Notes: generated by a model from the letters alone, not told the origin. A DNA stretch of 64,000 nt from Daphnia pulex (GCF_021134715.1 NC_060024.1:1488001-1552000); one strand, 5' to 3'. Positions 45,597-55,682 are shown, counted from the first letter of the stretch. Program-made: numbers and translations.

Positions 45597-46325
45597 AGTA
45601 GGCGTTGAGCTGTCAGTGTTCTGTGATAAAGAAGACATAATCAGGTACTTTTCATCGTATGGTAATACTTCACTGAATGTTAATGTAATTTAACACTCGT
45701 GCTGTTAACTCATAGATTTTGAGACTGCGAGTTCAATTGAGGCAGAAGTTTGATTTCTCAGAGCATACGGCTGACATCATCAGGTACATGTAATTGTATG
45801 ATAATACATTGACTATACATTTAATTTAACCCTCGTGCTGAAAATTTTTAGATAGAAAGGTTGGGAGTCCCATTGAGTGATAATTTGGCTTTCACAAAAC
45901 ATACTGCAATCTTTCAAAAGACAAGGACTGTTGAAGGTAATTATTAAAGTAATAGTGTATCGTAATTATTCAAAATTTTCTTAAATCTTACATTTTTCAG
46001 TAGATATGTCTCCATTTTTCAAGAGAAGGAAACACAATGTTAAACCACGTCAACTTCGCAATTTTTTTTGCACCACCTTACGAATGCCATTGAAGAAGAT
46101 ACCAGAGAAAAATGTGACAGCGAATTCAAATTAAAAAGCCCTATCAGCTCGGGTGATGAATTTATGGAAGAGAGTGGCTTCATGGGTGACGATGAAGAAG
46201 ATGTATCCTCTGATGACTCAAACAATGAAGTGGAGTTTTTTCCCGTTCACCAGCCAGGTGAACGGGCTGAAGGGAGAAGAGGCAGATGTGTGTTACGTTG
46301 CTTTACCATTGCTCATGTAAAATAA
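45597..46325 (+). pseudogene. Multi-exon gene in element C
   Basis: Four exons fit one phase: 45597-45644 (VGVELSVFCDKEDIIR), 45724-45783 (LRVQLRQKFDFSEHTADIIR), 45860-45936 (LGVPLSDNLAFTKHTAIFQK) and 46001-46325. Donors are GTACTT, GTACAT and GTAATT. The last exon begins DMSPFFKRRKHNVKPRQLRN and then, after a one-base difference in a run of eight T (about 46055-46062), continues HHLTNAIEEDTREKC with an acidic tail (GDDEEDVSSDDSNNEVEFF). The last acceptor is strong (TTTTTCAG). The first exons are short and similar in length, and earlier exons may exist upstream of 45597. No family recognised. The homopolymer lesion may be real or a sequencing error. Confidence 0.4.
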
Positions 46326-46603
46326 AATAATGTGAATTTAAATAAAAAATCAATTCATAGAAAAAGTTGTTATTTGTGCGTCATTGGATCAACCAGTTTT
46401 ATTACAAGTGAGAAATTTCAATTAAACTATAAAATTTTAGTTGTGCGGATTTGTGCGTAATTTGTGAGCAATAAGAAAAATAATCAATTTTGGGAGTGAA
46501 CTGTGAGTGATTTGTTCACTCACAAAACGAGGGAAAAAATGTGTGCAGAGATTTTTGACGTGTTCGTGATTTGTTCACTATTTGGGAGAACTCGTGCTAG
46601 AAC

Positions 46604-46612
46604 TATAAAAAA
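46604..46612 (+). promoter_or_regulatory. Candidate TATA box
   Basis: TATAAAAAA lies 37 bp upstream of ATG 46649 and only 4 bp inside the sequence to the right of element C. If used, transcription would start within a very short 5' UTR. Confidence 0.35.
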
Positions 46613-47311
46613 CCAAATTCCTACTTTAACCTAACTGTCAGAAAAGTCATGGATTCTGATGAAAGTGAAACAACATGCCTCTCTGAAGAAGAGAAAATAT
46701 TTTCCGATTATTTGCGAAATGAAGATGAGTCAGTATTGGAAAAAATTGCTAATGGTTTTATAAATTAAATAATAATTTAGTTGCAAAGTTGATTTTTAAT
46801 ATTTTTTCTATTTTCTAGATCTTCTACATTTAACTGGTGACAATGACGATGCAGTCGATCAAGTAATGGAGCTTTCAGAGATAACTTGTAAGGGGACAAT
46901 GGCCTACAAGTGCTTAAATGGACAAAACAGCAACGGCATTTGCTAGATGTGTCGCTATATCTGGAAGATATGTCATCGTTCTTTAATAGAGAATATGCTC
47001 GGGGAAGAAATAAAGAATTCAGTGGAATTTCTACTTGAAACATGGTAAACATTTTGGTAATAAATATAATATAATTTAGCTAATCTACATTAACCACTCG
47101 AAACCACACAGGACAGTACTACCTGAAGCAGGACTAAAAATAATTTTGCAATCTGAAGAAGCTTTACTGTTGAGATTTTCAACAAACACGACCTTCACCG
47201 TGTGACCGCCAGATGGCTCTAGCTGAATTCATTCTATGCTAAGAAAGGGAGGCAGGTCCTCGGCCTTCGGGTTGTAGCCTTTATCTCTTCCACGCCTCTT
47301 CCGAGTCGCTA

Positions 47312-48170
47312 ATCACTTTGTTGGACTTTCCATCCATCGTGATCGTCAAACAAAAACGCTGTTCCTTTCACAACCAATCTACATAAAGAAAATTCTCCAG
47401 CGCTTCAACATGGCCAACTGTCGTCCAAGAAACCTTCCAGCGGAGCCAGGTCACCATCTGCATAGAAATGCAGAAAAAGGAAGACAAGAAGAGGCGATGC
47501 CCTATAGAGAAGCTGTTGGCTCTCTCATGTATCTAATAATGGCAACCAGGCCCGACATTTCTTTCTCTGTAGGGCAAGTTTCACAATTCTGTGAGGATCC
47601 AGAGCCGAGCCACTGGGAAGCAGTGAAGCGAAATTTGTCCTATCTTCAAGATACTTCAAGCCATGGCATTCCTTTTGGTCAAGGGACGGACGGACTCAAA
47701 GGCTTCACAGACTCCGACTACGCTGGAGATGTCGTCTCCCGCCGCTCCACGACGGGTTTTATTTTCCTTCCTCACGGAGGACCTGTCGGCTGGAGCAGTC
47801 GTCGCCAGTCATCCGTCGCCCTCTCAAAAACCGAGTCGGAGTTCGTGGCCGCTTGTGAAGCAGCACGAGAAGGAGTCTGGCTTCAGCGCCTTTTAGTGGA
47901 CATAAATCTTGGATCGGAAAGGCCGCTCCGCATCATGTGTGACAATCAGTCAGCTATCCAGCTGATAAGGTGTTTCATCAGAGAACGAAACACATAGATG
48001 TCCGTTTCCACTACGTACGTGAGCTTCAGGAGAAAGGAGATATCAACGTAATCTATGTGTCAACTGACAATCAGCTTGCAGATCCGTTCACCAAGCCTTT
48101 GCCTAATCCTCGATTCTCAATTCTGCGGGAGTTGGCTGGAATTGTTCCAGTCCCGACTGATCCCAACTAG
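47312..48170 (+). pseudogene. Copia RT C-terminus and RNase H
   Basis: Reads from GLSIHRDRQTKTLFLSQPIY through the YREAVGSLMYL block and the RNase H motifs (TDSDYAG, SKTESEFVA, CDNQSAIQL) to LADPFTKPLP and VPTDPN stop. A loss of several bases at about 47968 removes the codons between SAIQL and FHQRTKHIDV and shifts the frame. The reverse-transcriptase YVDD active-site block is deleted upstream, so the enzyme cannot function. Confidence 0.85.
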
Positions 48171-48304
48171 TTTTTCTTCTAATCCAAGAGGGGCAAGAAC
48201 ACTGTCAACAACAAATATATATTTTTTTTTCTTTTGGTTGTTATGTTACATGTGATAAAGTTTTTTTTTTGTTTGGATTCTGTTTTGGTTATGTTTGAGG
48301 GGAG

Positions 48305-48847
48305 TGTTGAGATTTTCAACAAACACGACCTTCACCGAGTGACCGCCAGATCTATGCGAAGAAAGGGAGGCAGGTCCTCGGCCTTCGGGTTGTAGCCTTT
48401 ATCTCTTCCTCAATTCTTTTTCTTTTCTTCTGCTTCTGACCACGCTTAGTGAATGGACACGAAGAGTTCGTTTATTCTCTCTACAGAAATATCTGATTGT
48501 TCTTTTTGATTAAGTGTGCTTCATTCCATCTTCAACACCGGTAATTATTGTAAACTACTATCTTATAGTTTGTCATGGCACATCATATATATATGTAAGT
48601 ATTGCTGCATTGTGGAAACGTTATCGTTTCACAATTCTCTGTCTTTCCTGATCATCACGTGTGGACGTTGTGGTCACACGTTTATCGTTAATTCTATGTA
48701 TGTGTGTAAAAGTGCCATGAACAGTTTATTCTCTTTTGCCTGGTCATGCCAGAAACTCCACAAGTTGGAATGATTCATTACATACCCTGTGTTAAAATCA
48801 ATACAGAAGCCTCGTTAACAGTGACAAATCCTTGTATAATTTAAACA
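48305..48847 (+). repeat. Copia 3' LTR, 543 bp
   Basis: Starts TGTTGAGATTTTCAACA and ends TTTAAACA, followed by TTTAC. It shares its first about 105 bp with the truncated left LTR at 47168; the left copy has about 19 extra bases near 47218-47236. Confidence 0.88.
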
Positions 48848-49590
48848 TTTACCACCATTGATTTTGCCAGAAGTTCTTGGACCCATCTGCAAGAGATGCG
48901 AAAGAAACACCTCATCACTGTACGATACGAAAAAGGGATTGTGTCCTAGATGTTTTAATAAAGATTCTTTGTTGAATCCAGCTTCTCAAATACCCAGTTA
49001 TTTGTACTTTGGTAAAGAAGAAAAGAGAGAAAGTTTAACCCTGGTCTTCACTTGTACACGACATTCCGGAGGTGATAATTTCTCAAACGAAGAAAAAACT
49101 TTTAAAACTCTGGAAATGTCATGCAGACAATCTCAAAGGTTTAGTTTAAAAATTCTTATCATGTGAAATTTCAGTTATATAACTTTATTTCCCTATGCAG
49201 AAGTGACGGCCCATTTGGAATAGTTAACCGTCCTGGTTATCCAACGACAATTAAATTTGTAGGAAGATTTAGTGCACGAAACGCATGCGCAATGTCTCCT
49301 ATATCGGAAATGTCGGATATTAGGGGCACACATAAATGTGATATTCAACCACTTTGTTCCTTGCCAGATCATATGATCGGTAACTGCTTCCCGGGTGATA
49401 TAGCAGTGATTCTTGTTTCACAACCTGCTAGCCTAACTATCGCTCCCTAATATATGGTAAGATAAAATATTATTATGAATGAAATAGTGATTAAATAGTT
49501 ACAATATCATGATTTTTTATGTTTAGGCAACTTTTTTGTCTGAAATAATGTTGCGTGGCATACCGGAAGACAGCTTCTACATTTTGATTA

Positions 49591-50940
49591 AAGTCTATTT
49601 CACAACCCACTTTTTACTATACTTTCTACTTTTATTTTACTTAATTCCTCATTATTTTCTATAGAAACTGGTAGTTTAACTTCAAAATACATAATTTATT
49701 ATATTATACTTTTTTATTATACTTTTTACTTTACTTAATGGCACAACTCCTCGGATGAACACACACGCATGAAGTTTGGTATTGTACTGGTTGCAAAAAA
49801 AAATTTAAGAACGTTGCAAAATTAATGCAACATTGCCATTTAGTACAATATTGATTACAGTGATATAGACTATTAATGCTATCCGAAAATAACAACTCGT
49901 ATCCCAACGATATAGTCTTGGATTAGTGATCTAGAGGTTTGTGGTTCGGGCCTGCCTCAAACTTGAAACAATAGGATTTTATTTTGTTAATGGAGCAAAG
50001 TAAAATATCATTAGTTTAATATCGGACTGTAGTTAAGTAACACTTAAAGATTGCCATATGCTGCTCAAGTCTTTTTTTATTTTTTGTATGGAGGGAGACC
50101 CCCCAACCCCCAACCCCCCCCCCCCCCCCCCCTTTTTTTATTTATTTTTTTATTTTTTCTACCCAAAATATTTGTATATTGAGTAAGTTAGGAGAAAAAA
50201 AATGAAAAGGGGGGGTTGGGGGGTCTCCCCCCACAAAAAAATAATTTAACTACCATTTGTCAATTTGTCATAGGCTACACTGCATATGTGCACATTGATA
50301 TCTTTTATATTTAAGTTTTAAGTAATTAATTGTGGCAAAAATAGATAAGCAACAAAATTTGTTAAACATGGCAACATTGTTTATCAGACAGAAATTGTTG
50401 ATTTGACATTTCACATTTGACTGTCACTCTCAATGTTACTACGTTTATACCGGAAAAAGTTGTGCAAAGTGTCTGTATCAATCGGATAACCAAAAAAGGG
50501 TAAATAGATAACTATCAATCAGTATTAATCTAAATAACGAACTCTGCAAGTCATTTTGGAGTTAAAATTAAATTAGAAAGTAAATGAAAAGGGGGGGGTT
50601 GAGAGGGTCTCCCCCTCACAAAAAAATAGTTTTACTGTGATTTATTGTTAGACACTACACGTTGACAACTTTTTACTGCACTGTATGAAAGACTTCAAAC
50701 GTAAGTAAATTGGAATGAGACTTAGCGAAACGTGATTAAATACTGTTATTATGGGTTGTTAATGTAAAGTAGAGAATGGTCGATATTTATTATGCTATAT
50801 TTTTTTGTATTTTACTTTACCCATCCAAATCCCACGTTTCCTCGTTGCACTCGGGCTCATTCCCGTTTAGTTACTTAACTATATGGTATTAATTAAGTAA
50901 AGTAAAAGTAAAGTAAAAAGTGGGTTGTTAAAATAGACTT
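49591..50940. mobile_element. Element E: 1.35-kb TIR element inside exon 5
   Basis: The left end AAGTCTATTTCACAACCCAC and the right end (reverse complement AAGTCTATTTTAACAACCCA) form roughly 30-bp inverted repeats continuing CTTTTTACT, with one small indel. TTA flanks both sides (49588-49590 and 50941-50943), a 3-bp TWA duplication as in PIF/Harbinger elements. Removing the element and one TTA restores the host exon frame exactly. There is no transposase inside. The interior contains a G/C-rich foldback (see 50087-50628) and a weak B-box-like GGTTCGGGCC at about 49942. Confidence 0.75.
50087..50628. repeat. G/C-tract foldback within element E
   Basis: A segment TATGGAGGGAGACCCCCCAA (50088 on) with a run of about 20 C is matched in inverted orientation by AAAAGGGGGGGTTGGGGGGT...CCCACAAAAAAATA (50203-50243), and again in the same orientation by a third copy at 50587-50628. 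The first two arms are only about 65 bp apart and could form a strong hairpin or a G-quadruplex on one strand. Confidence 0.75.
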
Positions 50941-51566
50941 TTACCTACATTTTTTGTCACGGATTAAGTTCTATCAACAACGTCACACCCAGGTATGAAA
51001 CTGTCGTTTCTGGTGCTGAGCTGCTATCCGCAATGAGAAGCAACATAACGCCCTGTGGATTACGTCCTCAAGTTAATGGCTATATTAACGCAATATTATT
51101 AGGTAAGTTGTGATAAAAAGGATATTTTCAATTATAGGAAAGTAAATTAGTTTTTTTCGTGATTTAAAGGAGTAGAGGAGCGTATTAAAGGGGCGAAAAA
51201 AGGGCGAAATATGGCAGATTCAACAGTGGACACTATTCCTAACTCGCAAGAAAACAGAAAGGTTAGTGTCACGCCGAAAATTAATTTTGCTCAAATACTT
51301 TGATTTAAAAAAAAAATTAATTGCAGAAAGACGAGATGGAAAACTTTGAAGACGAAATATGTGCCTTGACTAGTTGCGAAACCAATCTCGGAAGAACATT
51401 TGCCTTGAGCTGTGTAACGTGCCACCAATGGTTTCACGGAAATTGCGTTGACGTGACACGCGAAATTGCAGATTCAATGGAACAAGAAGGTTTGGAGTGG
51501 TCCTGCAACGTCTGCACAACAATACTTGCATCACCCGTGTTAAAAAAAAACCCTTCAACTGAATAA

Positions 51567-51738
51567 ATTGATCCCATTATGTTTCCCCTACCTAAATACC
51601 TAAATGTTTCTTTTCTTTCATTTTTCCTTTTCGGCGAAATGTAGAAACAAACACAGAAGTATTACAATTTCTTTATTATTTGGCAAAGCATACAAATGTT
51701 ACTTTTCTTTCTTTTTTTTACTAATACCAATCCTCCAA
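51567..51738. other. Likely 3' flank of the broken gene
   Basis: Short T/A-rich sequence after the stop at 51566. The polyadenylation hexamer AATAAA at 51562-51567 overlaps the stop codon. Confidence 0.4.
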
Positions 51739-52241
51739 AAGTGAACTGGAGGAAGTCGGTTCAAGAATTTCGATTGTATTTTTCCCTAATGCTGAAGTAG
51801 TAAATCAAATAAGGATCATTAATCGCGACGAAGAAAAATATAACGCACGACAGATGGACAGCCGGACAAATCCAATCAAGAAAACCTAAGGGTCATTATC
51901 ACGAGCAGTCGGGCAGAAACGAAAGAGAAAATACACGCAGAGAGAGGCAGGCATTCCCAGCAGTACTCCGAAGATGAATTGGCAGAAGAATGTTTGGACA
52001 ACACAAAAGACCAACAGGAGACCCAAAGAAAAATGTTTTGCTAGAACGGCAGCAGCGCTCGGCAAGAAAAAAAGCAACAACCATCGTTTTAAACATTCAT
52101 CCGTCCGACTATCCCATTCAGCAACAAGAGTCATCGGCCGCAGAAAAATGGATGGAAAAGATAGAAAAAGACACACTGCGTCTTGTTTTAAACAATTTTG
52201 CTGCTAGAAAGATAGTGGAGGTTGAAAAAAGACACTTCTAA
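51739..52241 (+). pseudogene. Unrecognised decayed coding region
   Basis: An open stretch reads SELEEVGSRISIVFFPNAEV and INRDEEKYNARQMDSRTNPI before a TAA. Shifted frames continue EKIHAERGRHSQQYSEDELA and NVLLERQQRSARKKATTIVL, then SSAAEKWMEKIEKDTLRLVL and NNFAARKIVEVEKRHF stop. The pieces look coding but need at least two frame corrections. No family recognised. Confidence 0.3.
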
Positions 52242-52344
52242 TGAATGGCTGCCATCCGTTGAGACTTTTCATCACCTCTTTGATGTTATTTTCACATTTA
52301 ACTTTTCTCTTGCAACTGATATTTTTTTCCTTGTGTTTTTTTCG

Positions 52345-52575
52345 ATGACAGCCGACAGCAGTCGACACGTTCTAAAGGGCATAATAATGGAATGTCGACG
52401 AAGAAGAAGAAAAGTGTTGAAAGATAAAATAGCTAAGAATGTGGCAGGAGAAGAGGTCAGGAAGAGTAAACAAATGATGATCACAGACATAGGGAGCCCC
52501 TCCAGCTCCGTTCAACTTGAGACCATTCCCTTTTGTTTGGCTGGCAATTTATTCGACTTTCAATTTGACACTTGA
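52345..52575 (+). CDS. Small basic ORF, 76 residues
   Basis: ATG 52345 opens MTADSSRHVLKGIIMECRRR, a strongly basic helix-like stretch (RRRRKVLKDKIAKN), and ends FCLAGNLFDFQFDT. There is no recognised domain, so it could be a chance ORF. Confidence 0.25.
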   Translation: MTADSSRHVLKGIIMECRRRRRKVLKDKIAKNVAGEEVRKSKQMMITDIGSPSSSVQLETIPFCLAGNLFDFQFDT

Positions 52576-55154
52576 TCGACAACCTTCCATGAAATTTCGT
52601 CAATTCTTCCCGATCTAAGAATGCTCGACAATACGAAACGTAGAGTTAAAAAACCAAATAAAATGGAAGGCCGTTTTTTTTTCTTTTGGTGAATAAACAA
52701 TAAAGATGTGAAATTAGACCTAGGGGTTCTCAATAAACCGCAGAAAAATGTATGCCACAGTCAATCAATCTGACAGAGACAACCTCGACTTTGATTGCCA
52801 TTCACCACAAGAATTTTCTTCTTGTTTTCTCTCCGCTCAAATCAGATATGTTCTAATTATTATAAAGGCCGAGTTAAAATGGCGTTCGGACAAGGGAAAA
52901 TCCCACCGAAAGAAGGAAAAAAATTAGATAGAAATCTTAAATAAGCGAACCAAAAAGGATGGAATAAAGGATTTTTCTGCGATAATTTGGATGTGTTAAC
53001 GCTGGAAGGGAGGGAGAACTGTGGACCTGTTGATTCAACTTTTTGGCTCATTCAAAAACACCCTACTAGTAGTGCACAGTCTAGTTTGTAGTTTTAGTAG
53101 TAGTAGACAACTTCCTCCTCCTTCTTCTACTACTACTACTGCCAGTGTAGTACTATTACTAGTTTACTAGATGCGAAGTTAACTTTCGCCTTTTATAGGC
53201 TCTACCTTTTGGTCCTTGTGGTCCGACAGCGTGTGTGTGTGTGTATGGCTGCTCCATCGCCCATGCATGTGGTCCACAACTGCCAACCCATAACAAGTTT
53301 TCTCCTGGCGGCCCATCAACGCTTTTTAGATTGCTTCGCCACCACCTGAGGATGAACAACAACAACAATCAAGAGTTAAAACAATCGCCAAAGTCCCAAG
53401 TTAAACGAGTTAGTTCCATTTGCTGTTGTGGGCAACACAACGAAATGAATTTCGTCGATGACGAGATTGCAATAAAACTTCATAGTGAGGAGGAAAAACT
53501 ACCAGCGAAAGGAATGACAAGAATACAACAATTAAGATTTCAGGGTATTTTACCTATCTGCCCTGCGGTTCCTCACCGGACCGGGAAAAACTTTTTTGGG
53601 GGCATCCGATTAGAATCAGATCGAGGGAGCGGATTCATGAGGATCATGGAATAAACGATATAGGTTCCAAAACTCTGTGGGGAAGTTAGAAGTTGATGGC
53701 ATTTCCTAAGTCCTCCAACTCAATTTTAATCACATTATGCCACGTACGAGGAATCAATCAGCTGATCACGTTGTTTCGTCACTCTGCTGCAACTGTAACA
53801 TTTCACTGTTTCAGTGACCCGAAACTATTTCAATTTACTTTTTACTTTTTCGTTACATAATCTTTCACGGTCGCCACTGCTACCAGGTACCAGCAGGAAA
53901 TACGTTTTTCAAATGCGAACTTTTGTGATCACGTTAATGAACCTAATGCAAATAATCAGGAAACACAAATGCTCTGACGTGACTAAACAGTAAACACTTC
54001 TGACTCTCTGAAATAAAGAAACGCCCCCCTCTCTCCCCATGAATCTAACGTTGCCAGCTCATTCTTAACGGATCGGTCCGATCCCGTCAGCACCATCTGA
54101 ATTTAAAAATGTACAGGTATATAGTACAGTGTGTCAGTCCGCAGTAATTCAAGGGGATGAAAATTGCACGAGACCAATCAGCGCACAACAGCTCGTCGGG
54201 AGTAGCGAGGGAGAGATCCTACATCACACATTGTGCGTGTGTATATACATACTGGGAGACCATCGTTTCTAGACAGCTCATCGACCAACTAAATCATTCA
54301 AATCGTCTATAGGATCCGCTGCAAAAGATTCAGAGGGATCTCTCTCTCTCTCTCTTGCCCGGACGGACCGACATAAGGTTCGTGTTAAATGTGCAGAAGA
54401 CGTTTTGGGGCGTTGTGTGACGCTGGCAGTTTGCGAAAGAAAAAAGGAGGAAAAAGCTTTCAGCCGCGAAAATAATTTTTAAAATTAAAATCCACACCGC
54501 GCCAGCGCGCACCATTGCCTCCATCACGGAAGGAAAGAAAGAAAAAAAGATTAAGAGAAAAAATTAGTTAAATCTCATCTCACCCGACACAGAACCCCAT
54601 AGTCTATTAAGTATGATATTAAAGTTATAGTGCTGGTTGGATAAAGGGGAAGAACTCGCTTCCCCGGCTTGGCTTGGCGAAGGGGAATCTTGGGGGAATA
54701 AAAAACAACAACAAAAGGAAGTGAAAGAAAAGGAAGTTATATGGCAGTAGAACTAGTGCTGTAGTTGTTGCTAGTAGTATAGATGTCTCTTTTCATGTCA
54801 AATAATGGGGCCAAACAGTACACACACACACACAACTGTGTATCTCCTCCTGGAAAAGTTTTTTTTTATCTCATTTCTTTTCTTCGTTCATTCGCCATCG
54901 AAACAACTTCCCCCTTTCCCTTTCTGGTTCGAGGGATAGTAAATGCCCCGTTGTTGTTGTTTTGCTTGGCACAGCGCAATATAAATATAATGATCGAATT
55001 TAATGGCGTCCAGGGTCCAGTGTATCTATTTCTCACACACGGGAGAGAGAAAAAAGAGACGCCAAAGTTTCGCTTCCAATATCAATCTCCACTCCATTTT
55101 GATCGGACCTCCCCCCTCTGATAAAAAAAAACATAAAATTCCTTAGCCTCCATT
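52576..55154. other. Long non-coding region with microsatellites
   Basis: More balanced base composition than the rest, and no convincing exon. Contents: a CTACTAGTAG/TACTACTACTACT-rich palindromic stretch at about 53065-53170, (GT)n at 53231-53246, (TC)n at about 54339-54355, and (AC)n at about 54819-54832. ORFs at 53235-53654, 54330-54527 and 54783-55121 read through these simple repeats and are not supported. It may be regulatory or intronic DNA of a gene outside the window. Confidence 0.45.
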
Positions 55155-55162
55155 GCTGGCTG

Positions 55163-55674
55163 GGCTCTTCCCTAGCAAGACAAGTTTTCTGCTATCGAAA
55201 AACGGTTAATACAGGGTTGTAGATCTTTTTACGCTGATCATTTTTCATGTATGGTTTAGGGTGTGCAAATGAGCGGGAGTGCCCGTAAAACGCGTTCAAA
55301 GTTTCGAGTTTTACGGGGCTGACGCGCAACCCACGCCGGCCAGAAAAGGGGTCGAGCGGGGGAGGGGGGTGGCGCGTACCCATGGGAGAGGGGTGAGTGA
55401 AGGGGGGTATACCTGGGCGGCCAGGGCCATACTATACTAGCCCATGTTTCCCCATCTACTCCCATGTCACCGGTGCCCTAATGGTCAGCATTCCGGGCTG
55501 ATATGTCGAAGGACCGAGGTTCGAATCTCGGCCAAGTCGAAAAGTGAATTTCAAAAAAATTGAAGTTTTGACATTTTAAAATGGGACAATTAAAAATGAT
55601 CAGCGTAAAAAGATCTACAATCCTGTATTAATCGTTTTTCGATAGCAGAAAACTTGTCTTGCTAGGGAAGAGCC
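55163..55674. mobile_element. Element D: 512-bp TIR element with tRNA-like core
   Basis: Long, nearly perfect terminal inverted repeats of 83 bp (55163-55245 and 55592-55674, two mismatches) start GGCTCTTCCCTAGCAAGACA. The element is flanked by an exact 8-bp direct repeat GCTGGCTG (55155-55162 and 55675-55682), the duplication length of hAT and P superfamilies. There is no coding capacity. The core carries a tRNA-like Pol III promoter segment at 55468-55540. A related lone end is seen near 36546. Low TIR divergence suggests recent activity. Confidence 0.9.
55468..55540 (+). repeat. tRNA-like (Gln/Asp-type) Pol III promoter segment
   Basis: CCTAATGGTCAGCATTCCG resembles the D-arm/A-box of tRNA-Gln or tRNA-Asp, and GACCGAGGTTCGAATCTCGG gives a perfect T-arm stem with the B box GGTTCGAATC, spaced as in a tRNA. 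The anticodon arm is degraded and the acceptor stem does not pair, so it is a tRNA-derived relic, not a functional tRNA gene. Confidence 0.55.
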
Positions 55675-55682
55675 GCTGGCTG

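Larger units (their letters stand above)
42992..46600. mobile_element. Element C: 3.6-kb putative DNA transposon
   Basis: The ends are weak inverted repeats (left CTAGCAAAAGTTC, right end reverse complement CTAGCACGAGTTC). Both subterminal regions are crowded with GTTCRTGAAC/GTGAAC-type palindromes: left about 43003-43175 (for example GTTCATGAA, GTTCACGAAC, GCGTGAAC), right about 46460-46580 (GTGAACTGTGAGTG, GTTCACTCAC, GTTCGTGATTTGTTCACT). Clusters of short palindromes at both ends are typical of transposase-binding subterminal repeats. Inside are a minus-strand gene (44153-44779), a plus-strand gene (45597-46325) and an acidic minus-strand segment near 43560-43770. No transposase catalytic domain or target duplication was found, so the boundaries are inferred. 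Confidence 0.55.
47168..48847 (+). mobile_element. Copia LTR retrotransposon remnant inside exon 3
   Basis: Flanked by the 5-bp target duplication TTTAC (47163-47167 and 48848-48852). The right LTR (48305-48847, 543 bp) begins TGTTGAG and ends AAACA. The left LTR is truncated after about 124 bp (47168-47291), where it joins directly to reverse-transcriptase sequence, so a deletion removed most of the left LTR, gag, protease, integrase and most of RT. The remaining coding DNA encodes the end of RT and RNase H (YREAVGSLMYLIMATRPDIS, FTDSDYAGDVVSRRSTTGF, ALSKTESEFVAACEAAREG, KHIDVRFHYVRE, DNQLADPFTKPLP) with a frameshift near 47968. A purine tract AGGGGAG precedes the right LTR. Same orientation as the host gene. 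Confidence 0.92.
46649..51566 (+). pseudogene. Seven-exon zinc-ribbon/PHD-finger gene broken by two transposons
   Basis: Exons: 46649-46754, 46819-47044, 47112-49138 (interrupted), 49201-49456, 49527-51102 (interrupted), 51170-51261, 51327-51566. All phases agree, and the frame totals 495 codons including stop, but only after removing a Copia remnant with one TTTAC copy (47168-48852) and a TIR element with one TTA copy (49591-50943). Features: acidic N-terminus (MDSDESETTCLSEEEK), a zinc ribbon C-x2-C-x15-C-x2-C (ICKRC, LCPRC) near residue 140, a stretch YPTTIKFVGRF and CFPGDIAVIL near residues 255-300, and a C-terminal PHD-type C4HC3 finger (CALTSC, CVTCHQWFHGNC, CNVC). Two in-frame stops occur, TAG 46944-46946 and TAA 49448-49450. 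The ribbon plus FPGD segment faintly recalls the MCM N-terminal OB region; this is not secure. AATAAA overlaps the final stop. Confidence 0.7.

Noticed and set aside
47663..47896. Alternative-frame ORF
   Set aside because: Overlaps the Copia RNase H frame, which carries clear family motifs.
46649..49456. Assigning the broken gene to the MCM helicase family
   Set aside because: Only a zinc ribbon followed by a CFPGDIAVIL-type segment suggests it; no Walker or arginine-finger motifs exist, so it is mentioned only as a weak possibility.
49900..49975. Possible tRNA-like sequence with GGTTCGGGCC
   Set aside because: The B box matches only partly and no T-arm or acceptor stem pairs; too weak to list as a feature.
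51886..52176. 96-codon hydrophobic minus-strand ORF
   Set aside because: Antisense to the more protein-like plus-strand pieces at 51739-52241.
53235..53654. 139-codon plus-strand ORF
   Set aside because: It begins with GTG inside a GT microsatellite and has no motifs or splice context.
54783..55121. 112-codon plus-strand ORF
   Set aside because: Reads through an AC microsatellite and low-complexity T runs; no protein-like features.
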